DNA from: Alteromonas sp. KUL106
GTDB taxonomy: Bacteria; Pseudomonadota; Gammaproteobacteria; Enterobacterales; Alteromonadaceae
DNA length: 64,000 nt
Direction: 5' to 3'
Assembly: GCF_009811415.1 (NCBI RefSeq)
Contig: NZ_BLIG01000001.1
Coordinates: 124,001-188,000 of the forward strand
Part shown: piece after piece, positions 43,496 to 52,267 of the stretch
How the letters are laid out: each line of letters opens with the position of its first letter
Numbering within the stretch: position 1 is the first letter of the stretch
The notes under the pieces: generated by a model
Database searches by the model: none
The model's input: only the letters and a program-made list of their open reading frames with translations
Told to the model about the DNA's origin: nothing
Translations under genes and position numbers: made by a program

Positions 43496-46400
43496 CACGG
43501 CTATTGTTTTGTAACGACGTTGAAAGCAGTAGCCCTTTATCAGCAGCAGTGGAAAGACCATCGACACTCCAGTCTGACCACGCTGCCATTTCTTTTGATG
43601 CGCTGATAAAAGTAGTGCCATTACGGCCATTACTTTTTGCTTTATAGAGTGCCCAGTCCGCAATTAAAATAGCGTGTTCCCATATTTTTAAATCAAGCGT
43701 GCAGTCATCCCAAGGTAGCCTTGTCGCCCCGATAGACATTGAAATGGGTGTAGGTAATTCCAATATATGATGAAGCGACGCTATGGATTTATGAAGGCGT
43801 TTGTTAAATTCAGTAATATCGCTGCGGTTTATGGAAGGGACGACCAATAAAAATTCTTCTCCCCCCCATCGAATTAATTTGTCTGTATTTCGACTTACTG
43901 CACGTAATGCTTTAGCAACATGATAAAGAGCACTGTCGCCTTTTTCATGACCGTATGTGTCGTTTAACTGCTTGAAGTTATCTAAGTCGATTAAGAAAAT
44001 CGCACATACCTCATCGAGATCGATTGAGACTTCACGCTGTTCTGATCTGGTATTGACGGTATTAAAGAGGTTAGGAACAAAACCTTTAACAGCCCTTCGG
44101 TTATATAGGCCGGTCAACGGATCGGTAATCGCCGCTTCTTCTAAGGCTTTATTTTTTTGTTGAAGTTCGCTGTTGACGCGCTCAAACGCGGCGGTACGCT
44201 CATTAACGCGCGCTTCAAGTATCTCATTACGTTGGCGATACGAAGCAATCCGTTGACGATAAATCAGAAACAACAGGGTGAGTAGAAGCAGGGCTCCAAT
44301 TGACTTCACCCACATAGACTCCCACCAGTAGGGCTCTACGTACAGCGCTATTGAATCTCCCGGCAGCCAGTCTTTGCCATCTATTCTAGACTGAACTTCA
44401 AAAACAGTTTGACCCGCCGACAATTTAGCTAAGAAGGCCTCTTCACGGGAACCAGCATAGATCCAATCACTACCATCCAAACGATATCGATACTCTGGAG
44501 CAGACTCAGCGGAGAAAATAGGACGGGAAAATAAAATCTCTGCATTTCTTTTAATATGCAGATTTAACTCTTCGCCGACGCTGTTTTCTCGTTTTCCATC
44601 GACATAAATTCCCGTTATAAACGTTCGCGTAGACAGCGGGCGACTCGCTTCATTTTTAACAGCGACCACACCATTTAACGTTGGCAAATATAAGATGTCG
44701 TTGAACACCACAGATCTGAAATTACCGGCACCGTTGCAACATCGTAAATCTGAGCGCGCACTGAATGTGCCGTCATCTCTTAAGACAACCGTACTTTTCA
44801 TATGCGTACTGGTCATGTCGTTAATGTCGATATAAGCAACACCACTTGCTCCGCTCAGCCAAAGCTGTTCGCCACGGGTTGTAATGCTGAAGATATCTTG
44901 AAAAGGTAACCCATTTTTGATGTTAAACAATTGCCACTGCTTGGTTTTATCGAGCATAAACAAACCTTGTCCATAGGTTCCAAGAAGCAGCCTTCCGTCA
45001 TCTACTTCAAGCAATGAAGATGCAAAAACATTACTACCGTTGAGTAACTCAGACTCTTGCCACCTTCCTTCTTTTAGACTAAACAAACCTGATTCTGTGC
45101 CAACCCACAATACACCGTCTTTCGCGCTTAGCATGCTGCGAACGGACTGATTTTCAAACACCGGGATGGGGTTAAAGCCGACACCGTCAAACTCGAATAG
45201 CCCTTTTACCGTCGCCACATAAAATGCATTTTCTCCTTGATATAGGGTATTGATTTGTAGGCCAGTAAATTCAGGTACTGGGCTAAACTGCGTATCCCCC
45301 TTTCGCCCCTTAAAAAGACCTTTGCGAGTTCCCACCCACAGCGCTTCGCGCCCTTCAAAAAAACTATAAGCGTCGTTGCCTTCGATTGCGCTTGGTGGAA
45401 CGACCAATGACCAGTCATCTTCTGAATTACGAATAAATACGCCATTATTGGTCGCAGCATAAAGGCGCTCTTCATTTGCATAAAAAGACCATACTCGAGC
45501 ATGGTAAATATCCTGAGATGGCGCCACACGCTTTGCATTTGTTTGCCAATAAATCGTTAATCCGTTTGTTTTGGTTCCCAGAAACCACACGGCATCGTCA
45601 TTGAGCAGCACACTATTGTCGAGCACAAGCTTTTTATCTATGAATGAGGTTAGGTCACTAAGCGCTGGTTTTGCTTTTGCAGTGATTTCAAAAAGCTGAC
45701 CTTCATCCGAAATCGCTACCACACCACCATTTTGCCGCTTAAATAGGTTCCTAAATTTGTGCTCTGCAATGGTTGGCATAACCTCGAAAGAACAGTGGTC
45801 AGGAGACAGTTTAAAACGATGAAGTATTTGCTCCTTTAAAAGGTAGGCAATGTTATTTTGTATTATTAAGCGCTCTGTTTCACCTGAAACGCCAATTGGA
45901 TAGCGGCATTTTTCGCGCACTGATGATGTGAGGCTTGTCTGTAGCAAATTACCCTGGAAGTCTAGTAGCCACAGGTTGCGCATATCGTAGTAAGACGATG
46001 TAATGTCATCTTTGACGTAGTTAACAGAATTAACTTTATCCTCATGGCGTAACCACAGTGAATCTGTCATCACCCATACCTTGTTCTTAGTATCAGCGAT
46101 GACCTGTCTGATCGGCCTGTCATCAAAGTCTGTATCTACTGCCTCAAACTTGCCATCAGCGAAACTCACCAGTCTACTTCCTGTCACTATCCAAAGGCGC
46201 CCTGTATTATCTAAGAACAGTGAGTTAATCCAATTGGAGCCTAGCTCTGGAGTATTAATGCTGTTGAAAAATTCAAACTTGCGTCCGTCAAACCTTGCAA
46301 GCCCGTTTTCTGTACCAAGCCATAAAAATCCCTGCTTGTCTTTCACTATCGCTTTGATGGAGATCTGCGGAAGTCCTTTTGCTGCAACGTATTGCCCCTC

Positions 46401-46544
46401 CTCATACGTAGGTACGCCGGCCACGCTCCATTGCTCAACCCGATAGCTTGAACTGGCTGAAGCACTGCTCACAATACCAAACATTGAAAAAGCAAAAAGA
46501 AAAGAACAGAGAGTAACTATCAAAGATACGATTTGGTTCTTCAT
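43491..46544 (-). CDS. Propeller-sensor diguanylate cyclase (two-component-regulator-like, GGDEF)
   Basis: The 1017-residue protein has a signal peptide (residues 1-31) and a periplasmic beta-propeller of Reg_prop-type repeats such as KGLPQISIKAIVKDKQGFLWLGTENGLARF and later copies. A Y_Y_Y-type domain follows (about 630-740), then a transmembrane helix (about 744-762), a coiled coil and a GGDEF domain with RWGGEEF near residue 893. It would sense an outside ligand and make cyclic-di-GMP inside. The GGEEF variant is catalytically competent in many enzymes. The sensor layout resembles hybrid regulators of polysaccharide use in Bacteroidetes, but here the output is a cyclase. Confidence 0.93.
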   Translation of the reverse strand: MKNQIVSLIVTLCSFLFAFSMFGIVSSASASSSYRVEQWSVAGVPTYEEGQYVAAKGLPQISIKAIVKDKQGFLWLGTENGLARFDGRKFEFFNSINTPELGSNWINSLFLDNTGRLWIVTGSRLVSFADGKFEAVDTDFDDRPIRQVIADTKNKVWVMTDSLWLRHEDKVNSVNYVKDDITSSYYDMRNLWLLDFQGNLLQTSLTSSVREKCRYPIGVSGETERLIIQNNIAYLLKEQILHRFKLSPDHCSFEVMPTIAEHKFRNLFKRQNGGVVAISDEGQLFEITAKAKPALSDLTSFIDKKLVLDNSVLLNDDAVWFLGTKTNGLTIYWQTNAKRVAPSQDIYHARVWSFYANEERLYAATNNGVFIRNSEDDWSLVVPPSAIEGNDAYSFFEGREALWVGTRKGLFKGRKGDTQFSPVPEFTGLQINTLYQGENAFYVATVKGLFEFDGVGFNPIPVFENQSVRSMLSAKDGVLWVGTESGLFSLKEGRWQESELLNGSNVFASSLLEVDDGRLLLGTYGQGLFMLDKTKQWQLFNIKNGLPFQDIFSITTRGEQLWLSGASGVAYIDINDMTSTHMKSTVVLRDDGTFSARSDLRCCNGAGNFRSVVFNDILYLPTLNGVVAVKNEASRPLSTRTFITGIYVDGKRENSVGEELNLHIKRNAEILFSRPIFSAESAPEYRYRLDGSDWIYAGSREEAFLAKLSAGQTVFEVQSRIDGKDWLPGDSIALYVEPYWWESMWVKSIGALLLLTLLFLIYRQRIASYRQRNEILEARVNERTAAFERVNSELQQKNKALEEAAITDPLTGLYNRRAVKGFVPNLFNTVNTRSEQREVSIDLDEVCAIFLIDLDNFKQLNDTYGHEKGDSALYHVAKALRAVSRNTDKLIRWGGEEFLLVVPSINRSDITEFNKRLHKSIASLHHILELPTPISMSIGATRLPWDDCTLDLKIWEHAILIADWALYKAKSNGRNGTTFISASKEMAAWSDWSVDGLSTAADKGLLLSTSLQNNSRE

Positions 46545-46679
46545 CTTGCCTCAGATAAAACAACAGATGACGCGTAGAACTTTAATTTCATAATGATATG
46601 ACGTTGCGAGCTAACAGCGAAACAATACGTCAATAGTTGTTCATATAACAAACCCTGTCAAATCAACATTCGTATAAGT

Positions 46680-47636
46680 TTAGAGAGAAAAAGACCATGC
46701 AATAAAGCGACTTAGCTTGCTTCCCTGCCCCATATCGATCACTTTACATTGCGTAGCACCATGGTAGTTAATGCTAGTTTTAATGGCTTTTAAGTGCGCA
46801 CTTTTAGACACCAGACAAGTAAACCACACTACGTTTTCTTTAACCAAAACGCTCTCTTCCACCATACGTTGAATGAAAGCAAGCTCCCCCCCTTCGCACC
46901 AAAGTTCATTCGCTTGGCCTCTAAAGTTCAAGTTTGCTGCTTGGTCTCGATTTTTTCGTTCCAACAAACTTGTGCCATAACCAAAACCTTGAGCTTGATT
47001 GTCTTTGAGTATTCCTCCCCTTCGCTTTTGTTTATTGCGGGCCAAGTTGGATGTTTTTCTGCGGGTGCCCGACAGCGCATCCTGCGCAGACTTGTGAAAG
47101 GGTGGATTACACATAGTAAAGGTAAAGCGCTCATTACCTTCAATCACGCCATTAAAAATATGCGTACTATTCGCTTGTTTGCGCACTTGGAATTTGTTCA
47201 TCAACACACTATTTTTGCTGGCAATAGTTTTAGCATTTTTTACCGCGACATCATCAACATCACTGCCTACGAACGACCAGTCATAGGACGTGACGCCAAT
47301 AATGGGGTAGATAGCATTTGCCCCCACGCCGATGTCCAGCCCCCGAGCGTCTTGTGCACTGCCACAGGTTGATTTTAATAAGTCTGCAATGCTGTGAATA
47401 TAATCGGCTCTGCCAGGCACAGGCGGGCATAAGTAGCCCTCAGGGATATCCCAATAATCAAGCCGATAATAGTGATGCAGCAAGGCGGCGTTAAGCACCT
47501 TTACGGCTTGTGGATTAGTAAAATCGATACTGGTATTGCCGCTTTTGGCGCTCACAAGAAACGGCTTAAGCGCTGGGTATGACAGGCACAGCGCATCCAT
47601 CGGATAGCCGCTCTTGTGGAGGTTTTTTGAATGCAT
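46680..47636 (-). CDS. rlmF: 23S rRNA adenine-1618 N6-methyltransferase
   Basis: The 318-residue protein has the family start blocks (IDFTNPQAVKVLNAALLHHYYRLDYWDIPEGYLCPPVPGRADYIH) and the N6-adenine methyltransferase motif CNPPF (FTMCNPPFHKSAQDAL), and a SAM-binding GLDIGVGANAIYP. It methylates A1618 of 23S rRNA. It begins 6 bp after the soxR stop, on the same strand, so the two are probably cotranscribed. No clear ribosome site precedes the ATG at 47636; a later in-frame ATG (residue 13) is an alternative. A shadow ORF on the opposite strand is not a gene. Confidence 0.95.
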   Translation of the reverse strand: MHSKNLHKSGYPMDALCLSYPALKPFLVSAKSGNTSIDFTNPQAVKVLNAALLHHYYRLDYWDIPEGYLCPPVPGRADYIHSIADLLKSTCGSAQDARGLDIGVGANAIYPIIGVTSYDWSFVGSDVDDVAVKNAKTIASKNSVLMNKFQVRKQANSTHIFNGVIEGNERFTFTMCNPPFHKSAQDALSGTRRKTSNLARNKQKRRGGILKDNQAQGFGYGTSLLERKNRDQAANLNFRGQANELWCEGGELAFIQRMVEESVLVKENVVWFTCLVSKSAHLKAIKTSINYHGATQCKVIDMGQGSKLSRFIAWSFSL

Positions 47637-47642
47637 GAAGCG

Positions 47643-48119
47643 CTACTTTTTGTGTGAAACTAAAAACTGAGATTGTACATTTTCATCGAGCAACTGGGCC
47701 CCACTGCCTCGGGCTGCTACTTTATCATTGGTATTGTAAAGCCTACAGCGTTCTAATGACAAACATCCACAGCCAATACAGCCCTCTAATGACGTTTTCA
47801 AACTAGTCAGTGCCGCTATCTTTTCTTCGATATGTCGGTTAAACACAGTACTTAGCTTTGCCCAATCGGCTTGTGTTGGTGTTCTATTATCAGGCAGTGT
47901 GGACAATAAGTGCTTTATTTGCGCAAGGGAATAACTCATGTTTTGCGCGATTAAGATAAAAGACACTCTGCGAATGACAGAACGAGGAAATACTCTATTC
48001 CCACCACTGGTGCGCACAGAAGGAATAAGTCCCTCATTGGCATAATAGCGAATAAGGGAAACTGCATTGCCAGTACGCTTAGCAATAAATCCAATACTTA
48101 CCATGGGTTCCGGTGCCAT
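47643..48119 (-). CDS. soxR: Redox-sensing transcriptional activator SoxR
   Basis: A 158-residue MerR-family protein. The helix-turn-helix (VSIGFIAKRTGNAVSLIRYYANEGLIPS) is at the N-terminus. The [2Fe-2S] cluster ligands follow the SoxR spacing exactly: Cys114, Cys117, Cys119 and Cys125 (CIGCGCLSLERC). Oxidation of the cluster activates promoters with a 19-bp spacer. The only good SoxR box here is at 48167-48186, in front of the divergent VOC gene, and soxS is absent. rlmF follows after 6 bp on the same strand. Start is the ATG at 48119. Confidence 0.96.
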   Translation of the reverse strand: MAPEPMVSIGFIAKRTGNAVSLIRYYANEGLIPSVRTSGGNRVFPRSVIRRVSFILIAQNMSYSLAQIKHLLSTLPDNRTPTQADWAKLSTVFNRHIEEKIAALTSLKTSLEGCIGCGCLSLERCRLYNTNDKVAARGSGAQLLDENVQSQFLVSHKK

Positions 48120-48163
48120 TGCGCCTCTCTTTTTACAATTATCAAATGCCGCTTTAAAAACGC

Positions 48164-48194
48164 TTGATCTAAAGTTAACTTTAGATATTAAGCT
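48164..48194 (+). promoter_or_regulatory. SoxR box in the promoter of the VOC gene
   Basis: ATCTAAAGTTAACTTTAGAT (48167-48186) is a perfect 20-bp palindrome. It shares the core AAGTTAACTT with the E. coli soxS site. TTGATC (48164-48169) and TAAGCT (48189-48194) flank it with a 19-bp spacer, the MerR-type geometry of the soxS promoter. The -10 matches the consensus weakly, as expected for an activated promoter. Confidence 0.85.
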
Positions 48195-48227
48195 GTTTCT
48201 CGTTGATTATCTACACGAGGAAAACAC

Positions 48228-48608
48228 ATGGCCACTGCATACATAGAGCACACAAATATCACCGTTGAAAACCCAGATGAACTGGCGAACTTGCTTTGCA
48301 CACTCTTTGACTGGAAAGTGAGATGGAGCGGCGGCGCAAAAAATGACGGCTACACCGTTCACGTAGGAAACGATAAAGACTACCTTGCGCTATACAGACC
48401 TAAAACCGTTAATAAGGTAGAGATCGATTATAAAACCCTAGCCTATGTGAATCATATCGGCATTGTCGTGCCTGATTTGAGCGAAACGGAACAACGGGTT
48501 TTGGCACTTAACTATAGTACTTTTAACCACGGTGATTATGAGCCAGGTAAACGCTTTTATTTCATGGCCCAGGAAAATATTGAGATTGAGGTCGTCTCAT
48601 ACACATAG
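48228..48608 (+). CDS. VOC-family (glyoxalase/dioxygenase fold) protein, SoxR-controlled
   Basis: The 126-residue protein starts AYIEHTNITVENPDELANLLCTLFDWKV and carries a second module NHIGIVVPDLSETEQRV...YFMAQENIEIEVVSY, the paired beta-alpha-beta-beta-beta layout of the vicinal oxygen chelate family. Candidate metal ligands are His8 and His85 or the C-terminal Glu. The activity cannot be assigned. It is divergent from soxR, with a perfect SoxR box 42 bp before its start, which argues for a role in redox-cycler or antibiotic stress. The ATG at 48228 has GAGG upstream. Confidence 0.85.
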   Translation: MATAYIEHTNITVENPDELANLLCTLFDWKVRWSGGAKNDGYTVHVGNDKDYLALYRPKTVNKVEIDYKTLAYVNHIGIVVPDLSETEQRVLALNYSTFNHGDYEPGKRFYFMAQENIEIEVVSYT

Positions 48609-48753
48609 CGCACACAGGTTTCACCTAGCTCAAAATTCAGTAATGATGTTAAATTAACGTAACTTCACTGGTGCGTGTTTTACTCTTTCATCTTATTGAC
48701 CGAAGAGACACGCGCACGGTGACCACAAAAATAACAACAGACAGGAAACATGG

Positions 48754-50097
48754 ATGAGAAAGGTACTAGCGATAAGTATAGGTTTGGTGATGTTTGCTTT
48801 ATCGGCAACCTCGTGGGCAAATAACATACTGAGTATGAAGCAACGCAGCGAGCTAATTGATAGGATCACTGTAGAACGATTCAATTCCGTATTGCCCCAA
48901 ATTATGGCACGAGAAGGCATCGATATGTGGGTGCTGATGTCACGAGAGTACAACGAAGACCCCGTATTAAAAACCATGCTGCCTTCTACGTGGATATCCG
49001 CTAGACGCCATACCATGTTAGTCATTTACAACCCAGGCGAAGGCCAGCCCCTGGAGCGTCTGGCCGTTGCAAGATATGCGGTTGGTTCACTATTTAAAAA
49101 AGCCTGGGACAAGGAAGCACAACCTGATCAGTGGCAGGCATTGAAACACATTATTGAATCACGAAATCCCGCCAAAATTGCCATTAATACCTCTGATGCA
49201 TTTGCACTTGCTGACGGCATGACGTCTACCGAATATGAAAAATTCATGGCCATGCTTTCTGAAGAACTTAAAAGTCGGGTCGTGAGCGGCGAAAAGCTTT
49301 CAATAGGTTGGTTAGAAACGCGTAGTGACTTGGAAATGCAGTATTACCCAGTACTTACCCAAATTGGTCATTCTCTTATAGCGACAGCATTTTCAAATGA
49401 GGTCATTACCCCCAACGTGACTACGACCGACGATGTTGTATGGTGGCTTCGCGACCAAACGCGCGCTCTAGGGCTAACGAATTGGTTTCATCCTACGGTC
49501 TCAATCCAACGTCAAGACAATGAAGTGTTCGATCAAATCGCTGCATTTAGCAAACGCCCTGGCGAGAATATCATTCGTCCAGGAGATTTAATCCACGTTG
49601 ACTTCGGCATTACTTACCTAAGACTCAACACCGATCAACAGCAGCATGCTTACGTGCTAAAACCAGGCGAGGAAGACGCGCCGGCATCACTTAAAAATGC
49701 CCTAAAAGCCGGAAACCGATTGCAAGATATTTTAACCAACAATTTTAAAGTAGGCCGAACGGGAAATACTATTTTGAGTATGTCGCGACAGCAAGCTATT
49801 GAGCAAGGGATCACGCCTGCTATTTATACCCACCCGCTCGGTTTTCACGGGCATGCGGCTGGCCCAACGATAGGTATGTGGGACGCTCAGGAAGGTGTAC
49901 CTATTCAGGGCGACTACCCAATGTTTGGAAAAACGGCGTATTCAATAGAACTTAATGCGGCAAGCTTTATTGAAGAATGGAACAAAGAGATACGCATTAT
50001 GCTGGAAGAGGATGCGTTTTTTGACGGTAAATCTGTGACTTATTTAGATGGCAGGCAAACGGCGTTTCATTTAATCCATTCTGGCGTTAATCAATAA
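48754..50097 (+). CDS. Secreted M24-family peptidase (Xaa-Pro aminopeptidase-like)
   Basis: The 447-residue protein has a signal peptide (MRKVLAISIGLVMFALSATSWA) and then an N-terminal creatinase-like domain (about 25-230). The C-terminal pita-bread domain holds the metal-ligand pattern HVDFGITYL (Asp), HPLGFHGHAAGP (His) and YSIELNAASF (Glu). A second Asp is expected in the region RLNTDQQQHA. The family includes Xaa-Pro aminopeptidases and related enzymes that bind two divalent metals. The signal peptide places it in the periplasm. It stands alone; the promoter region is 48609-48753. Confidence 0.85.
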   Translation: MRKVLAISIGLVMFALSATSWANNILSMKQRSELIDRITVERFNSVLPQIMAREGIDMWVLMSREYNEDPVLKTMLPSTWISARRHTMLVIYNPGEGQPLERLAVARYAVGSLFKKAWDKEAQPDQWQALKHIIESRNPAKIAINTSDAFALADGMTSTEYEKFMAMLSEELKSRVVSGEKLSIGWLETRSDLEMQYYPVLTQIGHSLIATAFSNEVITPNVTTTDDVVWWLRDQTRALGLTNWFHPTVSIQRQDNEVFDQIAAFSKRPGENIIRPGDLIHVDFGITYLRLNTDQQQHAYVLKPGEEDAPASLKNALKAGNRLQDILTNNFKVGRTGNTILSMSRQQAIEQGITPAIYTHPLGFHGHAAGPTIGMWDAQEGVPIQGDYPMFGKTAYSIELNAASFIEEWNKEIRIMLEEDAFFDGKSVTYLDGRQTAFHLIHSGVNQ

Positions 50098-50305
50098 CGG
50101 CATGCGAATTATTACGTCTATTTTTCATTAATATTCTTACGCAAAAAAGAACGCTGTGAGGCTAGATAGCCAGCCAAAGTGAGCAAAGGAATTGGAGAGA
50201 TAGAAGCTTAAAAAGCGTAAAGTGTCAGGCCTTTTGCCTTTTCAAACAAAAGGCCATGAAACTGTACAAAGTATTAGCAGTAGGTCGCTATCCTAAAACG
50301 TGGTC

Positions 50306-50773
50306 TTATTCCGCGACTTTGCGTACGACTACGTTCTCTGCGCTGTATTCACGAACAAAGTCAGAGATTGTTTTGTGGTTACAGATGATGTTTTCACCTT
50401 CTAGACCAAACTTCGCCAGTGCAGCTTCTTTACCAACAGAAATCGCTTCTAAACAAGCTTGAGAGGCTACGTCTTGGTTCTTTGCGACAAGTGCCACTGT
50501 TTTCGCGTTTTCAGTCGCCTTGTTGTTTCTGTACATGTAAGCGAAAGTGCGAAGTGATTCGCCGTTACAGCGAACAGATGCACTGAACTCTTCAGCATTA
50601 AAGCCATTGGCACGAATAAGACGCAGTGCAGGGCCAAAACCTTCTTTAGCGGCAGTTAAGCACGCTTGTGTTTCGATGTTGTCGGCAATGGGCTTGAGAA
50701 CCACATCTTTTGCAAAGGATTGAGCCGCTGCAACAGATAAGGTTAGCGCTATAGCGAAAGTAGACAGTTTCAT
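50306..50773 (-). CDS. Secreted DUF3718-type protein with two Cys repeats
   Basis: A 155-residue protein with a signal peptide (MKLSTFAIALTLSVAAAQSFA). The mature part contains two similar repeats: 'ETQACLTAAKEGFGPALRLIRANGFNAEEFSASVRCNG' and 'ASQACLEAISVGKEAALAKFGLEGENIICNHK', each with two Cys that could form a disulfide. From memory this is the DUF3718 family of unknown function. The upstream minus-strand region has a nested hairpin (50893-50968). It stands alone. Confidence 0.75.
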   Translation of the reverse strand: MKLSTFAIALTLSVAAAQSFAKDVVLKPIADNIETQACLTAAKEGFGPALRLIRANGFNAEEFSASVRCNGESLRTFAYMYRNNKATENAKTVALVAKNQDVASQACLEAISVGKEAALAKFGLEGENIICNHKTISDFVREYSAENVVVRKVAE

Positions 50774-50892
50774 TTTTGAATTCCTATTTTGTAACTAAAT
50801 TAGATATCACCTAGATGATGAGTACATTATGAACAAAACTTTCAAAGAATAAAGCAATTTCTGTAATTTAATTACACAAATAGTGAATTTTT

Positions 50893-50968
50893 AAGACGCA
50901 TTACGATAAAAATGAAATTTATTTACAAAAATACAAATAATTTTTATAAAATTTTACGTATGCGTCTT
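50893..50968 (-). promoter_or_regulatory. AT-rich nested hairpin upstream of the DUF3718 gene
   Basis: AAGACGCAT (50893-50901) pairs with ATGCGTCTT (50960-50968), and ATAAAAAT pairs with ATTTTTAT inside it. T runs flank both sides. It is 120 to 195 bp before the DUF3718 start, in the gap 50774-51106. It may be a 5' leader structure or a terminator for upstream transcription. Confidence 0.4.
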
Positions 50969-51001
50969 TTTTGTTACAGATTGAGCGCAGAAGAAAAGGA
51001 A

Positions 51002-51040
51002 AAGAGCGCGCTCGACAATGCCTTCAGCGCGCTTCTTTTT
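51002..51040. terminator. Bidirectional GC-rich terminator
   Basis: AAGAGCGCGCT and AGCGCGCTTCTT pair over about 11 bp with one bulge, followed by TTCTTTTTG on the plus strand and CTCTTTTCCTTTT on the minus strand. It is 67 bp past the stop of the gene at 51107-52219 and is probably its terminator. Confidence 0.7.
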
Positions 51041-51053
51041 GTTATTGAGAAGT

Positions 51054-51076
51054 AGTAATACCAGTCCGCATAGATA
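51054..51076 (-). repeat. 23-bp dispersed repeat, copy 2 (inverted)
   Basis: This is an exact inverted copy of the 23 bp at 43473-43495. It is in the gap between the terminator at 51002-51040 and the stop of the unknown gene at 51107. Confidence 0.85.
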
Positions 51077-51106
51077 GGTCACCTGTGTAGTCTTACAAGT
51101 CTTAAC

Positions 51107-52219
51107 TTATAAAATGAGATCGTGCATCCAATTAAGTGAAGGTAACTGCTGTTCTGGTTGGTAAAACAGGCGGTTCAGCCTACCCAGTAAATTAACGGAG
51201 CGGCTGGGATCATGAGCTTTCACTCTGTGCTCACTTTCAGTAAGCATGAACTCCCATGGCTGTAGGTTCAGTTCGTCGACCTCTTTTTGCCCAACGCCAA
51301 GCGACTTAAGCGTTGACAAAATGCGCTCTGTCTTACTCTCAGCAATAGGTATTATCTGGTTTCCGTATAAATTATCGAGGGGGTCGTTAATGGCTTCTAA
51401 CGTGTGGTTAATAGCCGCCCACACTTCATCATGATCAAACCTCCAGTCTCGCGGTGCATAATACCCCTCTATTTCCCATTCAAATTCAGCGTTGCTAACA
51501 GCAATAGAACTTTCCGCCTCGGGAGAATAAGCTAAATCGGGCTTGGCTCCTATGTTGTAAGCGTCTACGCTCATGGCAATACAGACAATCAAATCGCCAC
51601 AGCGCACTTTGTTGGTATAAAGCGCTTCAAAAGCGGCCCGTTTAACCCCCATCCAGCCATGGACTTTAGAAGGCTGTTCAGCGAAGTGCCTAACGTCATT
51701 AGGCAAATCTTCGCCGTAGGCATCAATCAGCAGAGGAAGCGGACTCTGATCTGGCGCTTCATCAGGCATCCATACTTCATATTCTTGCCTGTTGTCGGCC
51801 TTTCCTCGACTTTTAATACCGTATGACAAATTCACTGGGCGACAAATACTTCTATCTTCATCCACTTTATGAAAGTACTCCGACCGCATGCGTTTAATGA
51901 ACGGCGCGTCTAGCCCTGCTAGTGCAGCCGTTGGATAGCGATAACCTATTTCACTGTGCTCTACCATATGCAACGTTGGAATAGCTGCTGTAAGCTTGTT
52001 TTTCAAGCCTGATAGTACGTTCACCCTTGGCAATACAATGCTGCGCTCCGGCTCAATAGTGAGTCGGCTGCCGTCTTCAGTGACAAACTTTGGGGTTTTA
52101 TGAAATTCATAACCAGTAAATCCCAATGTATTCACCGCCGCGTTCCGGTATTGAGAAAGCTCACTGAAAAGCGCTGTATGATTGCGTATATGCTTAAACA
52201 AGGGTCTTGATGCGGTCAT
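51107..52219 (-). CDS. Protein of unknown function beside a PaaX-type regulator
   Basis: A 370-residue cytoplasmic protein starts at the ATG at 52219 (GGAAG 5 nt upstream); the in-frame ATG at 52231 adds four residues. It has no signal peptide or membrane segment. It contains several conserved-looking aromatic and acidic blocks (EFEWEIEGYYAPRDWRFDHDEVW and LNLQPWEFMLTESEHR), but I recognise no domain. It ends at 51107, followed by the 23-bp repeat and a terminator. It begins 37 bp downstream of the PaaX-type gene's stop, so the two are likely an operon. A link to the divergent AidB-like dehydrogenase is possible. Confidence 0.75.
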   Translation of the reverse strand: MTASRPLFKHIRNHTALFSELSQYRNAAVNTLGFTGYEFHKTPKFVTEDGSRLTIEPERSIVLPRVNVLSGLKNKLTAAIPTLHMVEHSEIGYRYPTAALAGLDAPFIKRMRSEYFHKVDEDRSICRPVNLSYGIKSRGKADNRQEYEVWMPDEAPDQSPLPLLIDAYGEDLPNDVRHFAEQPSKVHGWMGVKRAAFEALYTNKVRCGDLIVCIAMSVDAYNIGAKPDLAYSPEAESSIAVSNAEFEWEIEGYYAPRDWRFDHDEVWAAINHTLEAINDPLDNLYGNQIIPIAESKTERILSTLKSLGVGQKEVDELNLQPWEFMLTESEHRVKAHDPSRSVNLLGRLNRLFYQPEQQLPSLNWMHDLIL

Positions 52220-52267
52220 ATTTACTTCCATTTCGGCTACTTCCGTTCTAATTGCAAAGTGACTAAC

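Noticed and set aside
46794..47372. 192-codon plus-strand frame
   Set aside because: It is antisense to rlmF, which has a complete NPPF motif and normal length.
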